Positions 42,729 to 54,164 of a DNA stretch of 64,000 bases are shown here, piece by piece. Location of the stretch: positions 13,712,031 through 13,776,030 of the forward strand of contig CM019708.1 in NCBI GenBank assembly GCA_009760885.1, in the 5' to 3' direction. The DNA is from Achatina immaculata (Eukaryota > Mollusca > Gastropoda > Stylommatophora > Achatinidae). The position numbers and the translations under genes were made by a program. How positions within the stretch are numbered: position 1 is the stretch's first letter; every line of letters starts with the position of its first letter. The notes beneath the pieces were generated by a model that was not told the DNA's origin, did no database searches, and saw only the letters and a program-made list of their open reading frames with translations.

Positions 42729-42865
42729 TATAGTAGTTATAGTAGTAGTAGTAATAGCAGCAACAGTAGTAGTAGTAGTAGTAGTAGTTATAGTAGTAGT
42801 AGTAATAGCAGCAACAGTAGCAGCAGCAACAGTAGCAGCAGCAACAGTAGTAGTAACAGTAGTCT
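42655..42865. repeat. (GTA)n tract with GCA and ATA variants
   Basis: About 70 trinucleotides; clean GTA first, then mixed TAGTTATAGTAG and AGCAGCAACAGTAGC. It would lie in the intron preceding the channel exon. Confidence 0.97.
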
Positions 42866-42896
42866 TTTTCTTCTTCTTGTACTATTTTTTTCTAGA

Positions 42897-43075
42897 TGTC
42901 GTGGTGGTGTAGCCGTTAGTGGACTTGCCTGTCGATCAGAAGGTCCCTGGTTCGATCTTGCACTCGGGTGGACTTTTTTTCCGACCGACTTGCACTGAGG
43001 TCAAACCAGCCTCAAAAGGTGGGTCTTGGGGTTTCCAAGAGTGTAATATTTTACTTCACATAAAAGAGAAGATAC
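42897..43075 (+). mobile_element. tRNA-derived SINE (family 2), plus-strand copy
   Basis: The head GTGGTGTAGCCGTTAGTGGA (A-box region), the TGTCGATCAGAAGGTCCCTG stretch and GGTTCGATCTTGCACTCGG (B-box region) match the minus-strand head at 6765-6837. The body shares GGGTCTTGGGGTTTCC and the ACC-AGCCTCAAAA-GGT block. The distal boundary is uncertain; similarity may extend towards 43110. Confidence 0.8.
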
Positions 43076-43261
43076 CACAGTGCTAGGGCATTGCTCTAAA
43101 GCTCACATAATTGGCCCACAAACGTATTGTACAGCTGTGAGCACAACAGCAGAGACGCTGACAGATTTTGAGTGAAATGATTATGAAAACAAAGACAGTA
43201 TCAGCCACCGTGCAAAAGTTATATTTTCATTACTTCTCCCATCATTTTATGTGGGTTCATT
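43076..43261. other. Spacer, possibly SINE tail
   Basis: GTGCTAGGGCATTGCTCTAA near 43080-43100 may belong to the SINE; the rest is unassigned. Confidence 0.35.
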
Positions 43262-44920
43262 TCATTCATTCATTTGCATGTCCCTTGCGAAACTTTGTCT
43301 CCCAAACAGCACTCCTGTAGGCCTCTCGATTGTGAGCAAGATGGCCTGCTGCTGCGGCATCCATTTGCAGATCGTCGATGTCTTGCAGCCATCTTCGTTT
43401 TGGTCTTCCTCTTTTTCTTTTTCCCATTACGTATCCTTCCATTACGGTCTTCTCTAAATTATCATGACGTTTAATGTGTCCAAAATACTTAAGTTTTCTC
43501 TCTTTAATCCTCTTTACTAGCCAGCCTTCTTCAATATTAAGCTCTTGTAGAATATATATATTTGTTCTTTTTTGTGTCCATGATATTTGGAGAACTCTTC
43601 TGCAGCATTTACATTCAAAGGCATTTATGTGTTTCTCAGCTGTTTTGTTAAGTGTCCAGGTCTCACAGGCATATGTTGCGATGGGAAAGATGCAGGCCCT
43701 TAAAAATCTTATTTTTGTAGTTCTGTCTGTTCCTCTCCACAGATTCTTTAGTTGTTTTACTTTCTGAAGAGCGATAGATGTCCTTTTAATTTCTCTCATT
43801 GTATCTCCATTATTAGTTAGTAGTGATCCAAGATATTAAAAACTCTCCACTTCTTCCAATTTTTCCTCATTGATATATATTTCAGCTGCCTTGTTTGTTT
43901 TGTCAGTTGTCATCAATTTAGTTTTCTTTGCATTAAGATAGAGGTTCTGCTCTTCGCTGTTCTTACGGACTGACATAATTAGTTTTTCCATTCCTTTTTG
44001 TGTTGTGGACAGTAACACTGTGTCATCAGCATATCTAATCTCTGGTATTTCATAACCTCCAATTGTTATGGCATCGTAATATTCTTTGTCTACATCTTCT
44101 CTAACATTCCTCATTATATTTTCAGTATACAAGTTAAATAAGTAAGGCGACAATATGCACCCCTGACGGACCCCTTGTTTTATGTCAAACCAAGTTGTTG
44201 TTTCACCATTTATTCTTATGCCGCTTGTTGGTCTAGATACAACTGTGATGTTAGTTGTGTCAAATGTGTTGGAAATCCCATTTTTTCCATTATTTCCCAA
44301 AGTTTATGGTGTTGTACACAATCAAATGCCTTTGAGTAGTCTATAAAGGATAAATATAGATTCACATTAAACTCTCTGCATTTCTCTATTATTAATCTTA
44401 GATTGAATATATGATCTCTTGATCCTCTTCCTTGCCTGAAACCAGCTTGGACCATATTGACTTCTTCTTCTATTTTCTTTCGAAGTCTATCCATTATGAT
44501 TTTTAACAGAATTTTACTGGCATCACTAATCAGGGCAACAGTTCTGTAGTTTGTGCATAATTTCAGGTTACCCTTTTTTGGCAGTGGTATAAATACAGTT
44601 CTTTTCCATTCTTTTGGCCAAATACCTGAATGCCATATCTTTTTACATAGTGCATGATAGACTGTTGCACACTCCTTTCCTCCTGCTTTAATAAATTCAG
44701 CTGTTATCTCATCACATCCTGGTGATTTACCATTTTTCAGATTAATTATTGCCCATAAAACTTCTTCTATTGTCGGTTCGGGTTCTTTCTCTTCCACTAA
44801 TAATTCACACTGTAGATTTCTGCTTTCACGGTCGGTTGTTTCATACATTCCTTTGCAATATTCCTTCCATCTTTCTAGAATTTCCTCTGTCTCTGTCAAG
44901 GTATTCCCCCATCTCATCAC
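43262..44920 (-). pseudogene. LINE family A reverse transcriptase domain (longest copy)
   Basis: Three overlapping minus-strand frames make up an RT with all main motifs in order. Frame 44920-44216: ILERWKEYC, NLKNGKSPGCDEI, FIPLPKKG with NYRTVALIS, GFRQGRGSRDHIFNLR and the motif A block LSFIDYSKAFDCV. Frame 44300-43836: [20 protein letters not shown] (motif B) and YADDTVLLS (YADD at 44022-44033). After a stop near 43835, frame 43799-43266: MREIKRTSIALQKVKQLKN, ETWTLNKTAEKH and the C-terminal GKRKRGRPKRRWLQDI. One frameshift lies near 44218 and one near 44900. The 3' end has an ATGAATGAATGA tail. The enzyme would have copied its RNA at an endonuclease nick; this copy is inactive as it stands but young enough that all motifs remain. 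Confidence 0.93.
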
Positions 44921-45597
44921 AAATTACATTTAGCTTAAGTGTGACATTTCTCGTCAATGTCTTCATTTCTTTAAACATTTCACTATCTCTTCCACACTTC
45001 TGATGTTCTTCTATTCTTTCACAACAATCTTGTATGTATTGTTTTTTGTCTTTTCTTATGTTTCTTCGTACTTCTTTTGTTAAAGTTTTATATTTCTCTT
45101 TGTTGTTGTTTGTCACTTTCCATTGCGTCTTCATTTCTCTACGTTGTTTTATCAGTTCTAGTGTACCTGCTGTAATCCATCCATTCTTTTGTGTTTTCTT
45201 TACTGGAACCATGTCTTTAGCTGTTGTTATTAAGATGTCTTTGGCCTGTGTAGCCAATTCATCTGGTGTAATCTCCTCCTGTACAGCCATCAGGATTTCG
45301 AAACGGTTCTTCACTTCTATACCGTAGTGTTCTGGTATATGTGTAAGATCAAAGCGGAGTGGTCTTGATCTGGTAGCTGTCTTTTTTATCTTTATCTTCA
45401 TGTCTGCTATTAATAACTCATGGTCCGTGTCACAATCAGCACCTGATAAAGTTTTTGCTGATGTTATACTTGACCTCCACCTTCTTTGCACTAAAATGTA
45501 ATCTATTTGATTCCTGGTTTTACCATCAGGTGATGTCCATGTGTAAAGTCTTCTTGGATGTTGTTTAAAAAGTGTTTTTATGTGGGTTAAAGTTAGT
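44841..45597 (-). pseudogene. LINE family A endonuclease C-terminal part and linker
   Basis: The frame (from residue 16 on) gives the second half of an apurinic-like (EEP) endonuclease: RLYTWTSPDGKTRNQIDYIL, then SGADCDTDHELLIADMKIKI. NQIDY and the TDH triad position (SDH in most elements) are the conserved catalytic and phosphate-contacting motifs near the end of this domain. A charged linker (KEVRRNIRKDKKQYIQDCC) leads towards the RT and overlaps it out of frame, so a frameshift near 44900 separates the two. The N-terminal half is missing: at about 45597 the sequence changes to the family D fragment, and the first 15 residues of the open frame come from that neighbour. The segment 45210-45597 is duplicated at 49760-50149. 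Confidence 0.9.
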
Positions 45598-45765
45598 AAT
45601 ACCACTGGGGAGCAGAAGTAAGGGTAGACCAAAGGAGACATGAAGAAGAATAACAGAGAGGATGTTGAGCAACAGAGGGCTCAACTGCGCAAGAGCGGAT
45701 AAAAAAATGCAAACCCTTGCGGAAGCCCCATGTGCTCTGGGCACTCACGGGTCAGAGAGAGAGAC
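45598..45765 (+). pseudogene. LINE family D 3' end, plus-strand copy 1
   Basis: The plus strand encodes a damaged version of the family D C-terminus (SKGRPKET, then RITERMLSNRGLNCARA, LAEAPCALGTH). It joins the endonuclease fragment head to head at about 45597 and ends in GAGAGAGACAGAGAGAGAG. It differs from the minus-strand family D copies by point changes and a short deletion around AKDRHLWK. Confidence 0.8.
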
Positions 45766-46167
45766 AGAGAGAGAGTTATGAATAATAATTATTATAAACT
45801 CACCAAATATATCAAACCACTTATACTCGAACGTATGCTCTTCGATAGTTGTAACCAGCTCACTGTAGTATATCTTCAGCTCCAAGTGATTTTTCCTGTC
45901 AATAGACACAATAATATTTTCAAACTAATAACACAAAAAATCGTCAATACAAGCTATTAGAAGTTTATCAGAAGAAGGTTACTGTTCTGGTCTATTGCCG
46001 TGGAAGTGGTGCTATAGTGTAGTAACCCCAGCATAACAGACGAGGGAAATGAATATTTGAGGCTCTGTTTTGCGAAAAAGGTAAACAAATAAGAATAAAT
46101 GGAGATAAATTGTTTCCAAGGCAATAAAAAGGAAAAACAACAGTAACAAAATATTTTGTGTATGGTC
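45766..46167. other. Unassigned, duplicated at 50314-50715
   Basis: No coding or RNA feature. Identical to the later copy apart from indels of two to a few bases (for example near 45870 and 46035). Confidence 0.6.
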
Positions 46168-46222
46168 TTGTCTTGCCTTGTCTTACCTTGTCTTACCTTG
46201 TCTTACCTTGTCTTGCCTTGTC
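46168..46222. repeat. 10-bp tandem repeat TCTTACCTTG
   Basis: Five units of the TCTTACCTTG/TCTTGCCTTG type, also present at 50716-50770. Confidence 0.9.
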
Positions 46223-46800
46223 TCCTTCTTCATATACCTTTCGGTGTTGATGGGACAAACAGACATCTTGATTGGGCTCGACGATTTGTTTCATATAATG
46301 GGATATTTAATGCTTCAGTAATTTCCTCTCTCCATCTCCTGCCTGGGCGACCTCTTCCTCTGTTACCTACAAAATCTTAGTGTGGATGTTGTCTGTGATA
46401 TACTGTCTGGTGGTAACCGTGTAACATGGCCAAACCGTTTGACTTGCTGTTTCTGGATATAGTGTAATACTGGTGTTACTCCAACCTTTGCCCTGATGGT
46501 GTCATTTCTTATCTGGTCTCTTCTTGTCATAATTAGTATTCTCCTTATACATCTCCTTTCTGTCGTGATGATTTTTTTTTGTGTTTTTAAATGTTAGTGT
46601 CCATGTTTGACATTGATAGCATAGAGTTGGGTGAAACTGTGTTGTACAGTGCCCTTTTTGTTTCAGTTGTGATGTATTTGTTTTTCAGTAAAGGTGTCAT
46701 TTGTCTAATGACCTGATTCGCTTCATTGCATCTGTTCTCAGTCTCAACATCAATGAATCGTTTGTAATACATCTTTATCAAAGACAAAAAATAAAATATA
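46223..46800 (-). pseudogene. LINE family C C-terminal relic, copy 1
   Basis: The minus strand reads FIDVETENRCNEANQVIRQM then TPLLKNKYITTETKRALYNT (46787-46640), followed after stops by pieces of the later C-terminus and a GNRGRGRPRQEMEREIT block near 46365. The order, a KNK-x-I-x-TETKRALYNTV block before a basic GRPR block, is that of LINE reverse transcriptase C-termini. Several stops and frameshifts. Duplicated at 50771-51349 and, for the first part, at 52370-52590. Confidence 0.8.
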
Positions 46801-47157
46801 ACAACAAATAAACATATTAAAAGACATATTTATCTGTTCGGGAGACATTTTCTTCTGAATAAACCAAGTTCCATTTCTTTTTTGTTTAGTTTTGTCTTTT
46901 CTTTAACTTTTATATTTCTTTTTTTATTTTAAAATATGTCGTTTTCTTCTAACATGTTTCCAAATCTCTCTCTCTCTCTCTCTCTCTTGTTTTCTGTCTG
47001 ATCTTAATGTATTTCTTTCACTCCAACTTTATCTTCCTTTCTCCCTTCTCTTTCTTATCTTTTCAAAAAATCTTTCTTTTTCATTTTTCATTTTTTTCTT
47101 CTTCTCCGTCTCTCTGTTTCTATCTCTCTCAATCTCTGTCTATCTCTCTGTCTCTCT

Positions 47158-47158
<1 letters not shown>
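46801..47158. other. T/CT-rich linker
   Basis: Includes (CT)11 at 46966-46987. The same linker occurs at 51350-51514 (up to the giant CT tract) and at 52592-52935. Confidence 0.8.

Positions 47159-47206
<48 letters not shown>
47159..47206. repeat. (TA)n at the LINE D 3' end
   Basis: About 24 TA units directly abutting the LINE 3' end. Confidence 0.95.
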
Positions 47207-47209
<3 letters not shown>

Positions 47210-47447
47210 GAACCTTAAGTGCCCAAGGCACATGGGGCTTCCGCAAGGGTTTTCCACAAATGCCTGTCTTTCGCCTTTTTTTCTGCTCTTGCCCAGGTGA
47301 GCCCTCTATTGCTCAACATCCTTTCTGTTGTTCTTCTCCATGTCTCTTTTGGTCTACCCTTACTTCTGTTCCCCTGTGGTGTCCATCTTAGTGCTATTTT
47401 TGGTAGTGAGTTGTCAGTCATTCGGAGCATATGTCCCAACCATCGCA
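47207..47447 (-). pseudogene. LINE family D 3' end, minus-strand copy A
   Basis: Intact 77-codon C-terminus (47448-47215): MRWLGHMLRMTDNSLPKIAL, RWTPQGNRSKGRPKETWRRT, ERMLSNRGLTWARAEKKAKD, RHLWKTLAEAPCALGT and stop. RWLGHMLRM and GRPKETW are the conserved C-terminal blocks of this LINE type. Both ends border (TA)n: 47159-47206 on the 3' side and a short ATATATATAT (47448-47460) on the truncated side. A 5'-truncated insertion into a TA tract is the simplest reading. Confidence 0.92.
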
Positions 47448-47460
47448 TATATATATATAT

Positions 47461-47695
47461 GTTTCTGTCTCTCTTTCCATCTCTGTCTCTCCCTGTCTTT
47501 GTCTTTCTCTTGTTTCCCTCTATCTCTGTTTCGCTCTCTGTCCCTATCTATGTCTTTCTGTCTCCTTCTGTCTTTCTCTGTCTCTCTCTTTCTTTTGTCT
47601 TTTCTGTCTCTCTTCATCTCTGACTCTCCTTTTCTCTCTCTCTCTGTTCATGCTCTGTCTCTGTCTTTGTCTCTTTCTGTTTCTTTCTGTTTGTT

Positions 47696-47726
<31 letters not shown>

Positions 47727-47992
47727 CCATGCTTCTCTCTTTCCCAGTCTCTGTCTCTCTGCTTCTGTATCTTTTTGTCTCTGTCTGCCGCTCTCTCTCT
47801 CTCTCTGCTTATCTCTCTCTTTTTGTCTGTTTTTCTCTGTTTCTGTATCCCTATGTTTATATCTCTCTTTACATCTGTTTCTCTCTGTGTCTGTCTTTTT
47901 CTCTCTTTCTCTGTCTCATTCTCTGCTTCTCTCTGTTTCTTTCTGTCTCTCTCTATGTCCTTCCCTGTTTCTGTCTTCCTCTGTCTCTCTCT

Positions 47993-48045
<53 letters not shown>

Positions 48046-48050
48046 CTCTC
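47461..48050. repeat. CT-rich tract
   Basis: TCTGTCTCTCTTTCCATCTC-type words; nearly identical to 48351-48890 and, with expanded CT runs, to 53240-53760. Confidence 0.93.

Positions 48051-48051
<1 letters not shown>

Positions 48052-48101
<50 letters not shown>
48052..48101. repeat. (TA)n at the LINE D 3' end, second unit
   Basis: About 24 TA units with one TAATA break. Confidence 0.95.
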
Positions 48102-48104
<3 letters not shown>

Positions 48105-48342
48105 GAACCTTAAGTGCCCAAGGCACATGGGGCTTCCGCAAGGGTTTTCCACAAATGCCTGTCTTTCGCCTTTTTTTCTGCTCTTGCCCAGGTGAGCCCT
48201 CTATTGCTCAACATCCTTTCTGTTGTTCTTCTCCATGTCTCTTTTGGTCTACCCTTACTTCTGTTCCCCTGTGGTGTCCATCTTAGTGCTATTTTTGGTA
48301 GTGAGTTGTCAGTCATTCGGAGCATATGTCCCAACCATCGCT
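48102..48342 (-). pseudogene. LINE family D 3' end, minus-strand copy B
   Basis: The same C-terminus as copy A, base-for-base as far as I can compare, 895 bases downstream. Because the flanking TA and CT tracts are also shared, this is a tandem duplication of the whole block and not a second insertion. Confidence 0.92.
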
Positions 48343-48350
48343 ATATATAT

Positions 48351-48587
48351 ATGTTTCTGTCTCTCTTTCCATCTCTGTCTCTCCCTGTCTTTGTCTTTCT
48401 CTTGTTTCCCTCTATCTCTGTTTCGCTCTCTGTCCCTATCTATGTCTTTCTGTCTCCTTCTGTCTTTCTCTGTCTCTCTCTTTCTTTTGTCTTTTCTGTC
48501 TCTCTTCATCTCTGACTCTCCTTTTCTCTCTCTCTCTGTTCATGCTCTGTCTCTGTCTTTGTCTCTTTCTGTTTCTTTCTGTTTGTT

Positions 48588-48618
<31 letters not shown>

Positions 48619-48975
48619 CCATGCTTCTCTCTTTCCCAGTCTCTGTCTCTCTGCTTCTGTATCTTTTTGTCTCTGTCTGCCGCTCTCTCTCTCTCTCTGC
48701 TTATCTCTCTCTTTTTGTCTGTTTTTCTCTGTTTCTGTATCCCTATGTTTATATCTCTCTTTACATCTGTTTCTCTCTGTGTCTGTCTTTTTCTCTCTTT
48801 CTCTGTCTCATTCTCTGCTTCTCTCTGTTTCTTTCTGTCTCTCTCTATGTCCTTCCCTGTTTCTGTCTTCCTCTCTCTCTCTCTTTCTCTTCCTCTCTCT
48901 CTCGCTCTCTCTCTCTATCTGTTTGCCTTTCTATGTTTATCTCTCTATCTCCTCTGTTTCTTTCTCTGTGTGCAT
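48351..48975. repeat. CT-rich tract, second unit
   Basis: Follows the 47461-48050 tract word for word up to about 48870, then diverges to CTCTCGCTCTCTCTCTCTAT and a TCTCTGTGTGCATTCCC exit. Confidence 0.93.
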
Positions 48976-49039
48976 TCCCAACCAGTGAGGACGTGTTTTT
49001 TTCAGATCCGGATAATCGACTGTTTTCTATGATTCCAGA

Positions 49040-49375
49040 AGGAATTAATTATTAGAAGTTGTATCAATTATTAGAAGTTATATAAATTATTACAAGTTAT
49101 ATCAATTATTAGAAGTTATATCGATAACTATTAATTGTTAGACGTTTTATCAGTTATCAGAAGTTGTATCAATTATTAGAAGTTGTATCAATTATTAGAA
49201 GTTGTATCAATTATTAGAAGTTATATCAATTATTAGAAGTTATATCAATAACTATCAGTTATCAGAAGTTGTATGAATTATTACAAGTTATATAAATTAT
49301 TAGAAGTTACCTCAATTATTAGAAATTATATCAATTATTAGATGTTGTATTAATTATTAGAAGTTATATCAGTGA
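49040..49375. repeat. ~20-bp tandem repeat (ATCAATTATTAGAAGTTATA)
   Basis: About 16 units with TTGT/TTAT variants and embedded TCGATAACTATTAATTG-like interruptions. A truncated version at 53930-54088 leads straight into the 33-bp satellite. Confidence 0.93.
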
Positions 49376-49499
49376 ATTCACCTTGTGGTTGTGATTACTG
49401 TGAAGTACTTTAAGTATTCAAAGTGTGTGATATTACTGGGATACTTCTTGAAATATAGTAAGTTATTTTCACTTATTACAATCACCTATTTTCGCTATC

Positions 49500-49687
49500 T
49501 TGCCCAGCCAAGATAACCCAGCCAAGATAACCCAGCCAAGATAACCCAGCCAAGATAACCCAACCAAGATAACCCAGCCAAGATAACCCAGCCAAGATAA
49601 CCCAACCAAGATAACCCAGCCAAGATAACCCAACCAAGATAACCCAGCCAAGATAACCCAACCAAGACAACCCAGCCAAGATAGTCC
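49500..49687. repeat. 14-bp minisatellite (AACCCAGCCAAGAT)
   Basis: 13 units with CAGCC/CAACC alternation. Confidence 0.97.
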
Positions 49688-49727
49688 ATTGAGTCAAAAA
49701 CCCACTATCAACAGCGGGAGCGGCAAA

Positions 49728-49759
49728 CTATCTCTCCTCTATTGTTTGGCTGTAAGATA
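49728..49759. repeat. Single 33-bp satellite monomer at a duplication junction
   Basis: CTATCTCTCCTCTATTGTTT plus GGCTGTAAGATAAC is one unit of the satellite that fills 54088-64000, found 4.3 kb before it and fused directly to the LINE endonuclease fragment at ACCATGTCTTTAGC. Confidence 0.92.
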
Positions 49760-50149
49760 ACCATGTCTTTAGCTGTTGTTATTAAGATGTCTTTGGCCTG
49801 TGTAGCCAATTCATCTGGTGTAATCTCCTCCTGTACAGCCATCAGGATTTCGAAACGGTTCTTCACTTCTATACCGTAGTGTTCTGGTATATGTGTAAGA
49901 TCAAAGCGGAGTGGTCTTGATCTGGTAGCTGTCTTTTTTATCTTTATCTTCATGTCTGCTATTAATAACTCATGGTCCGTGTCACAATCAGCACCTGATA
50001 AAGTTTTTGCTGATGTTATACTTGACCTCCACCTTCTTTGCACTAAAATGTAATCTATTTGATTCCTGGTTTTACCATCAGGTGATGTCCATGTGTAAAG
50101 TCTTCTTGGATGTTGTTTAAAAAGTGTTTTTATGTGGGTTAAAGTTAGT
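49760..50149 (-). pseudogene. LINE family A endonuclease fragment, duplicated copy
   Basis: Encodes the same RLYTWTSPDGKTRNQIDYIL to DILITTAKDMV stretch as 45210-45597. After KDMV the frame runs into the satellite monomer. It arrived here by segmental duplication, since the LINE D neighbour and flanks are copied with it. Confidence 0.92.
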
Positions 50150-50313
50150 AATACCACTGGGGAGCAGAAGTAAGGGTAGACCAAAGGAGACATGAAGAAG
50201 AATAACAGAGAGGATGTTGAGCAACAGAGGGCTCAACTGCGCAAGAGCGGATAAAAAAATGCAAACCCTTGCGGAAGCCCCATGTGCTCTGGGCACTCAC
50301 GGGTCAGAGAGAG
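50150..50313 (+). pseudogene. LINE family D 3' end, plus-strand copy 2
   Basis: Copy of 45598-45765 with the same internal deletion around AKDRHLWK. Confidence 0.85.
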
Positions 50314-50770
50314 AGACAGAGAGAGAGTTATGAATAATAATTATTATAAACTCACCAAATATATCAAACCACTTATACTCGAACGTATGCTCTTCGATAG
50401 TTGTAACCAGCTCACTGTAGTATCTTCAGCTCCAAGTGATTTTTCCTGTCAATAGACACAATAATATTTTCAAACTAATAACACAAAAAATCGTCAATAC
50501 AAGCTATTAGAAGTTTATCAGAAGAAGGTTACTGTTCTGGTCTATTGCCGTGGAAGTGGTGCTATAGTGTAGTAACCCCAGCATAGACAGAGGGAAATGA
50601 ATATTTGAGGCTCTGTTTTGCGAAAAAGGTAAACAAATAAGAATAAATGGAGATAAATTGTTTCCAAGGCAATAAAAAGGAAAAACAACAGTAACAAAAT
50701 ATTTTGTGTATGGTCTTGTCTTGCCTTGTCTTACCTTGTCTTACCTTGTCTTACCTTGTCTTGCCTTGTC

Positions 50771-51349
50771 TCCTTCTTCATATACCTTTCGGTGTTGATG
50801 GGACAAACAGACATCTTGATTGGGCTCGACGATTTGTTTCATATAATGGGATATTTAATGCTTCAGTAATTTCCTCTCTCCATCTCCTGCCTGGGCGACC
50901 TCTTCCTCTGTTACCTACAAAATCTTAGTGTGGATGTTGTCTGTGATATACTGTCTGGTGGTAACCGTGTAACATGGCCAAACCGTTTGACTTGCTGTTT
51001 CTGGATATAGTGTAATACTGGTGTTACTCCAACCTTTGCCCTGATGGTGTCATTTCTTATCTGGTCTCTTCTTGTCATAATTAGTATTCTCCTTATACAT
51101 CTCCTTTCTGTCGTGATGATTTTTTTTTGTGTTTTTAAATGTTAGTGTCCATGTTTGACATTGATAGCATAGAGTTGGGTGAAACTGTGTTGTACAGTGC
51201 CCTTTTTGTTTGCAGTTGTGATGTATTTGTTTTTCAGTAAAGGTGTCATTTGTCTAATGACCTGATTCGCTTCATTGCATCTGTTCTCAGTCTCAACATC
51301 AATGAATCGTTTGTAATACATCTTTATCAAAGACAAAAAATAAAATATA
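50771..51349 (-). pseudogene. LINE family C C-terminal relic, copy 2
   Basis: Copy of 46223-46800 carrying an extra base near 51212. Confidence 0.85.
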
Positions 51350-51508
51350 ACAACAAATAAACATATTAAAAGACATATTTATCTGTTCGGGAGACATTTT
51401 CTTCTGAATAAACCAAGTTCCATTTCTTTTTTGTTTAGTTTTGTCTTTTCTTTAACTTTTATATTTCTTTTTTTATTTTAAAATATGTCGTTTTCTTCTA
51501 ACATGTTT

Positions 51509-52330
<822 letters not shown>

Positions 52331-52369
52331 TTATCTCTCTCTTTTTGTCTGTTTTTTTGTGTTTTTAAA

Positions 52370-52590
52370 TGTTAGTGTCCATGTTTGACATTGATAGCAT
52401 AGAGTTGGGTGAAACTGTGTTGTACAGTGCCCTTTTTGTTTCAGTTGTGATGTATTTGTTTTTCAGTAAAGGTGTCATTTGTCTAATGACCTGATTCGCT
52501 TCATTGCATCTGTTCTCAGTCTCAACATCAATGAATCGTTTGTAATACATCTTTATCAAAGACAAAAAATAAATATAACAACAAATAAAC
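52370..52590 (-). pseudogene. LINE family C relic, partial copy 3
   Basis: Encodes FIDVETENRC through TETKRALYNTVSPNSM; the distal part present in copies 1 and 2 is missing. Confidence 0.85.
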
Positions 52591-52932
52591 ATATTAAAAG
52601 ACATATTTATCTGTTCGGGAGACATTTTCTTCTGAATAAACCAAGTTCCATTTCTTTTTTGTTTAGTTTTGTCTTTTCTTTAACTTTTATATTTCTTTTT
52701 TTATTTAAAATATGTCGTTTTCTTCTAACATGTTTCCAAATCTCTCTCTCTCTCTCTCTCTCTTGTTTTCTGTCTGATCTTAATGTATTTCTTTCACTCC
52801 AACTTTATCTTCCTTTCTCCCTTCTCTTTCTTATCTTTTCAAAAATCTTTCTTTTTCATTTTTCATTTTTTTCTTCTTCTCCGTCTCTCTGTTTCTATCT
52901 CTCTCAATCTCTGTCTATCTCTCTGTCTCTCT

Positions 52933-52935
<3 letters not shown>

Positions 52936-52988
<53 letters not shown>
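52936..52988. repeat. (TA)n at the LINE D 3' end, third copy
   Basis: About 26 TA units. Confidence 0.95.
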
Positions 52989-52990
<2 letters not shown>

Positions 52991-53230
52991 GAACCTTAAG
53001 TGCCCAAGGCACATGGGGCTTCCGCAAGGGTTTTCCACAAATGCCTGTCTTTCGCCTTTTTTTCTGCTCTTGCCCAGGTGAGCCCTCTATTGCTCAACAT
53101 CCTTTCTGTTGTTCTTCTCCATGTCTCTTTTGGTCTACCCTTACTTCTGTTCCCCTGTGGTGTCCATCTTAGTGCTATTTTTGGTAGTGAGTTGTCAGTC
53201 ATTCGGAGCATATGTCCCAACCATCGCATA
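52989..53230 (-). pseudogene. LINE family D 3' end, minus-strand copy C
   Basis: The same 77-codon C-terminus (53229-52996) as at 47215-47448, flanked by TA on both sides. Confidence 0.92.
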
Positions 53231-53406
53231 TATATATATATGTTTCTGTCTCTCTTTCCATCTCTGTCTCTCCCTGTCTTTGTCTTTCTCTTGTTTCCCT
53301 CTATCTCTGTTTCGCTCTCTGTCCCTATCTATGTCTTTCTGTCTCCTTCTGTCTTTCTCTGTCTCTCTCTTTCTTTTGTCTTTTCTGTCTCTCTTCATCT
53401 CTGACT

Positions 53407-53506
<100 letters not shown>

Positions 53507-53568
53507 CCATGCTTCTCTCTTTCCCAGTCTCTGTCTCTCTGCTTCTGTATCTTTTTGTCTCTGTCTGC

Positions 53569-53694
<126 letters not shown>

Positions 53695-53929
53695 CATTCT
53701 CTGCTTCTCTCTGTTTCTTTCTGTCTCTCTCTATGTCCTTCCCTGTTTCTGTCTTCCTCTCTCTCTCTCTTTCTCTTCCTCTCTCTCTCGCTCTCTCTCT
53801 CTATCTGTTTGCCTTTCTATGTTTATCTCTCTATCTCCTCTGTTTCTTTCTCTGTGTGCATTCCCAACCAGTGAGGACGTGTTTTTTTCAGATCCGGATA
53901 ATCGACTGTTTTCTATGATTCCAGAAGGA

Positions 53930-54087
53930 ATTAATTATTAGAAGTTGTATCAATTATTAGAAGTTATATAAATTATTACAAGTTATATCAATTATTAGAA
54001 GTTATATCGATAACTATTAATTGTTAGACGTTTTATCAGTTATCAGAAGTTGTATCAATTATTAGAAGTTGTATCAATTATTAGAAG
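53930..54087. repeat. ~20-bp tandem repeat, truncated copy
   Basis: Same units as 49040-49200, cut off within AATTATTAGAAGTTG where the 33-bp satellite begins. Confidence 0.93.
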
Positions 54088-54164
54088 TTGTCTCCCCTAT
54101 TGTTTGGTTGTAAGATAACTATCTCTCCCCTATTGTTTGACTGTAAGATAACTATTTCTCCCGT

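Noticed and set aside
45598..45641. Methionine at 45641 as true start of the LINE endonuclease ORF
   Set aside because: The first 15 codons derive from the adjoining opposite-strand LINE D fragment; the endonuclease is 5'-truncated.
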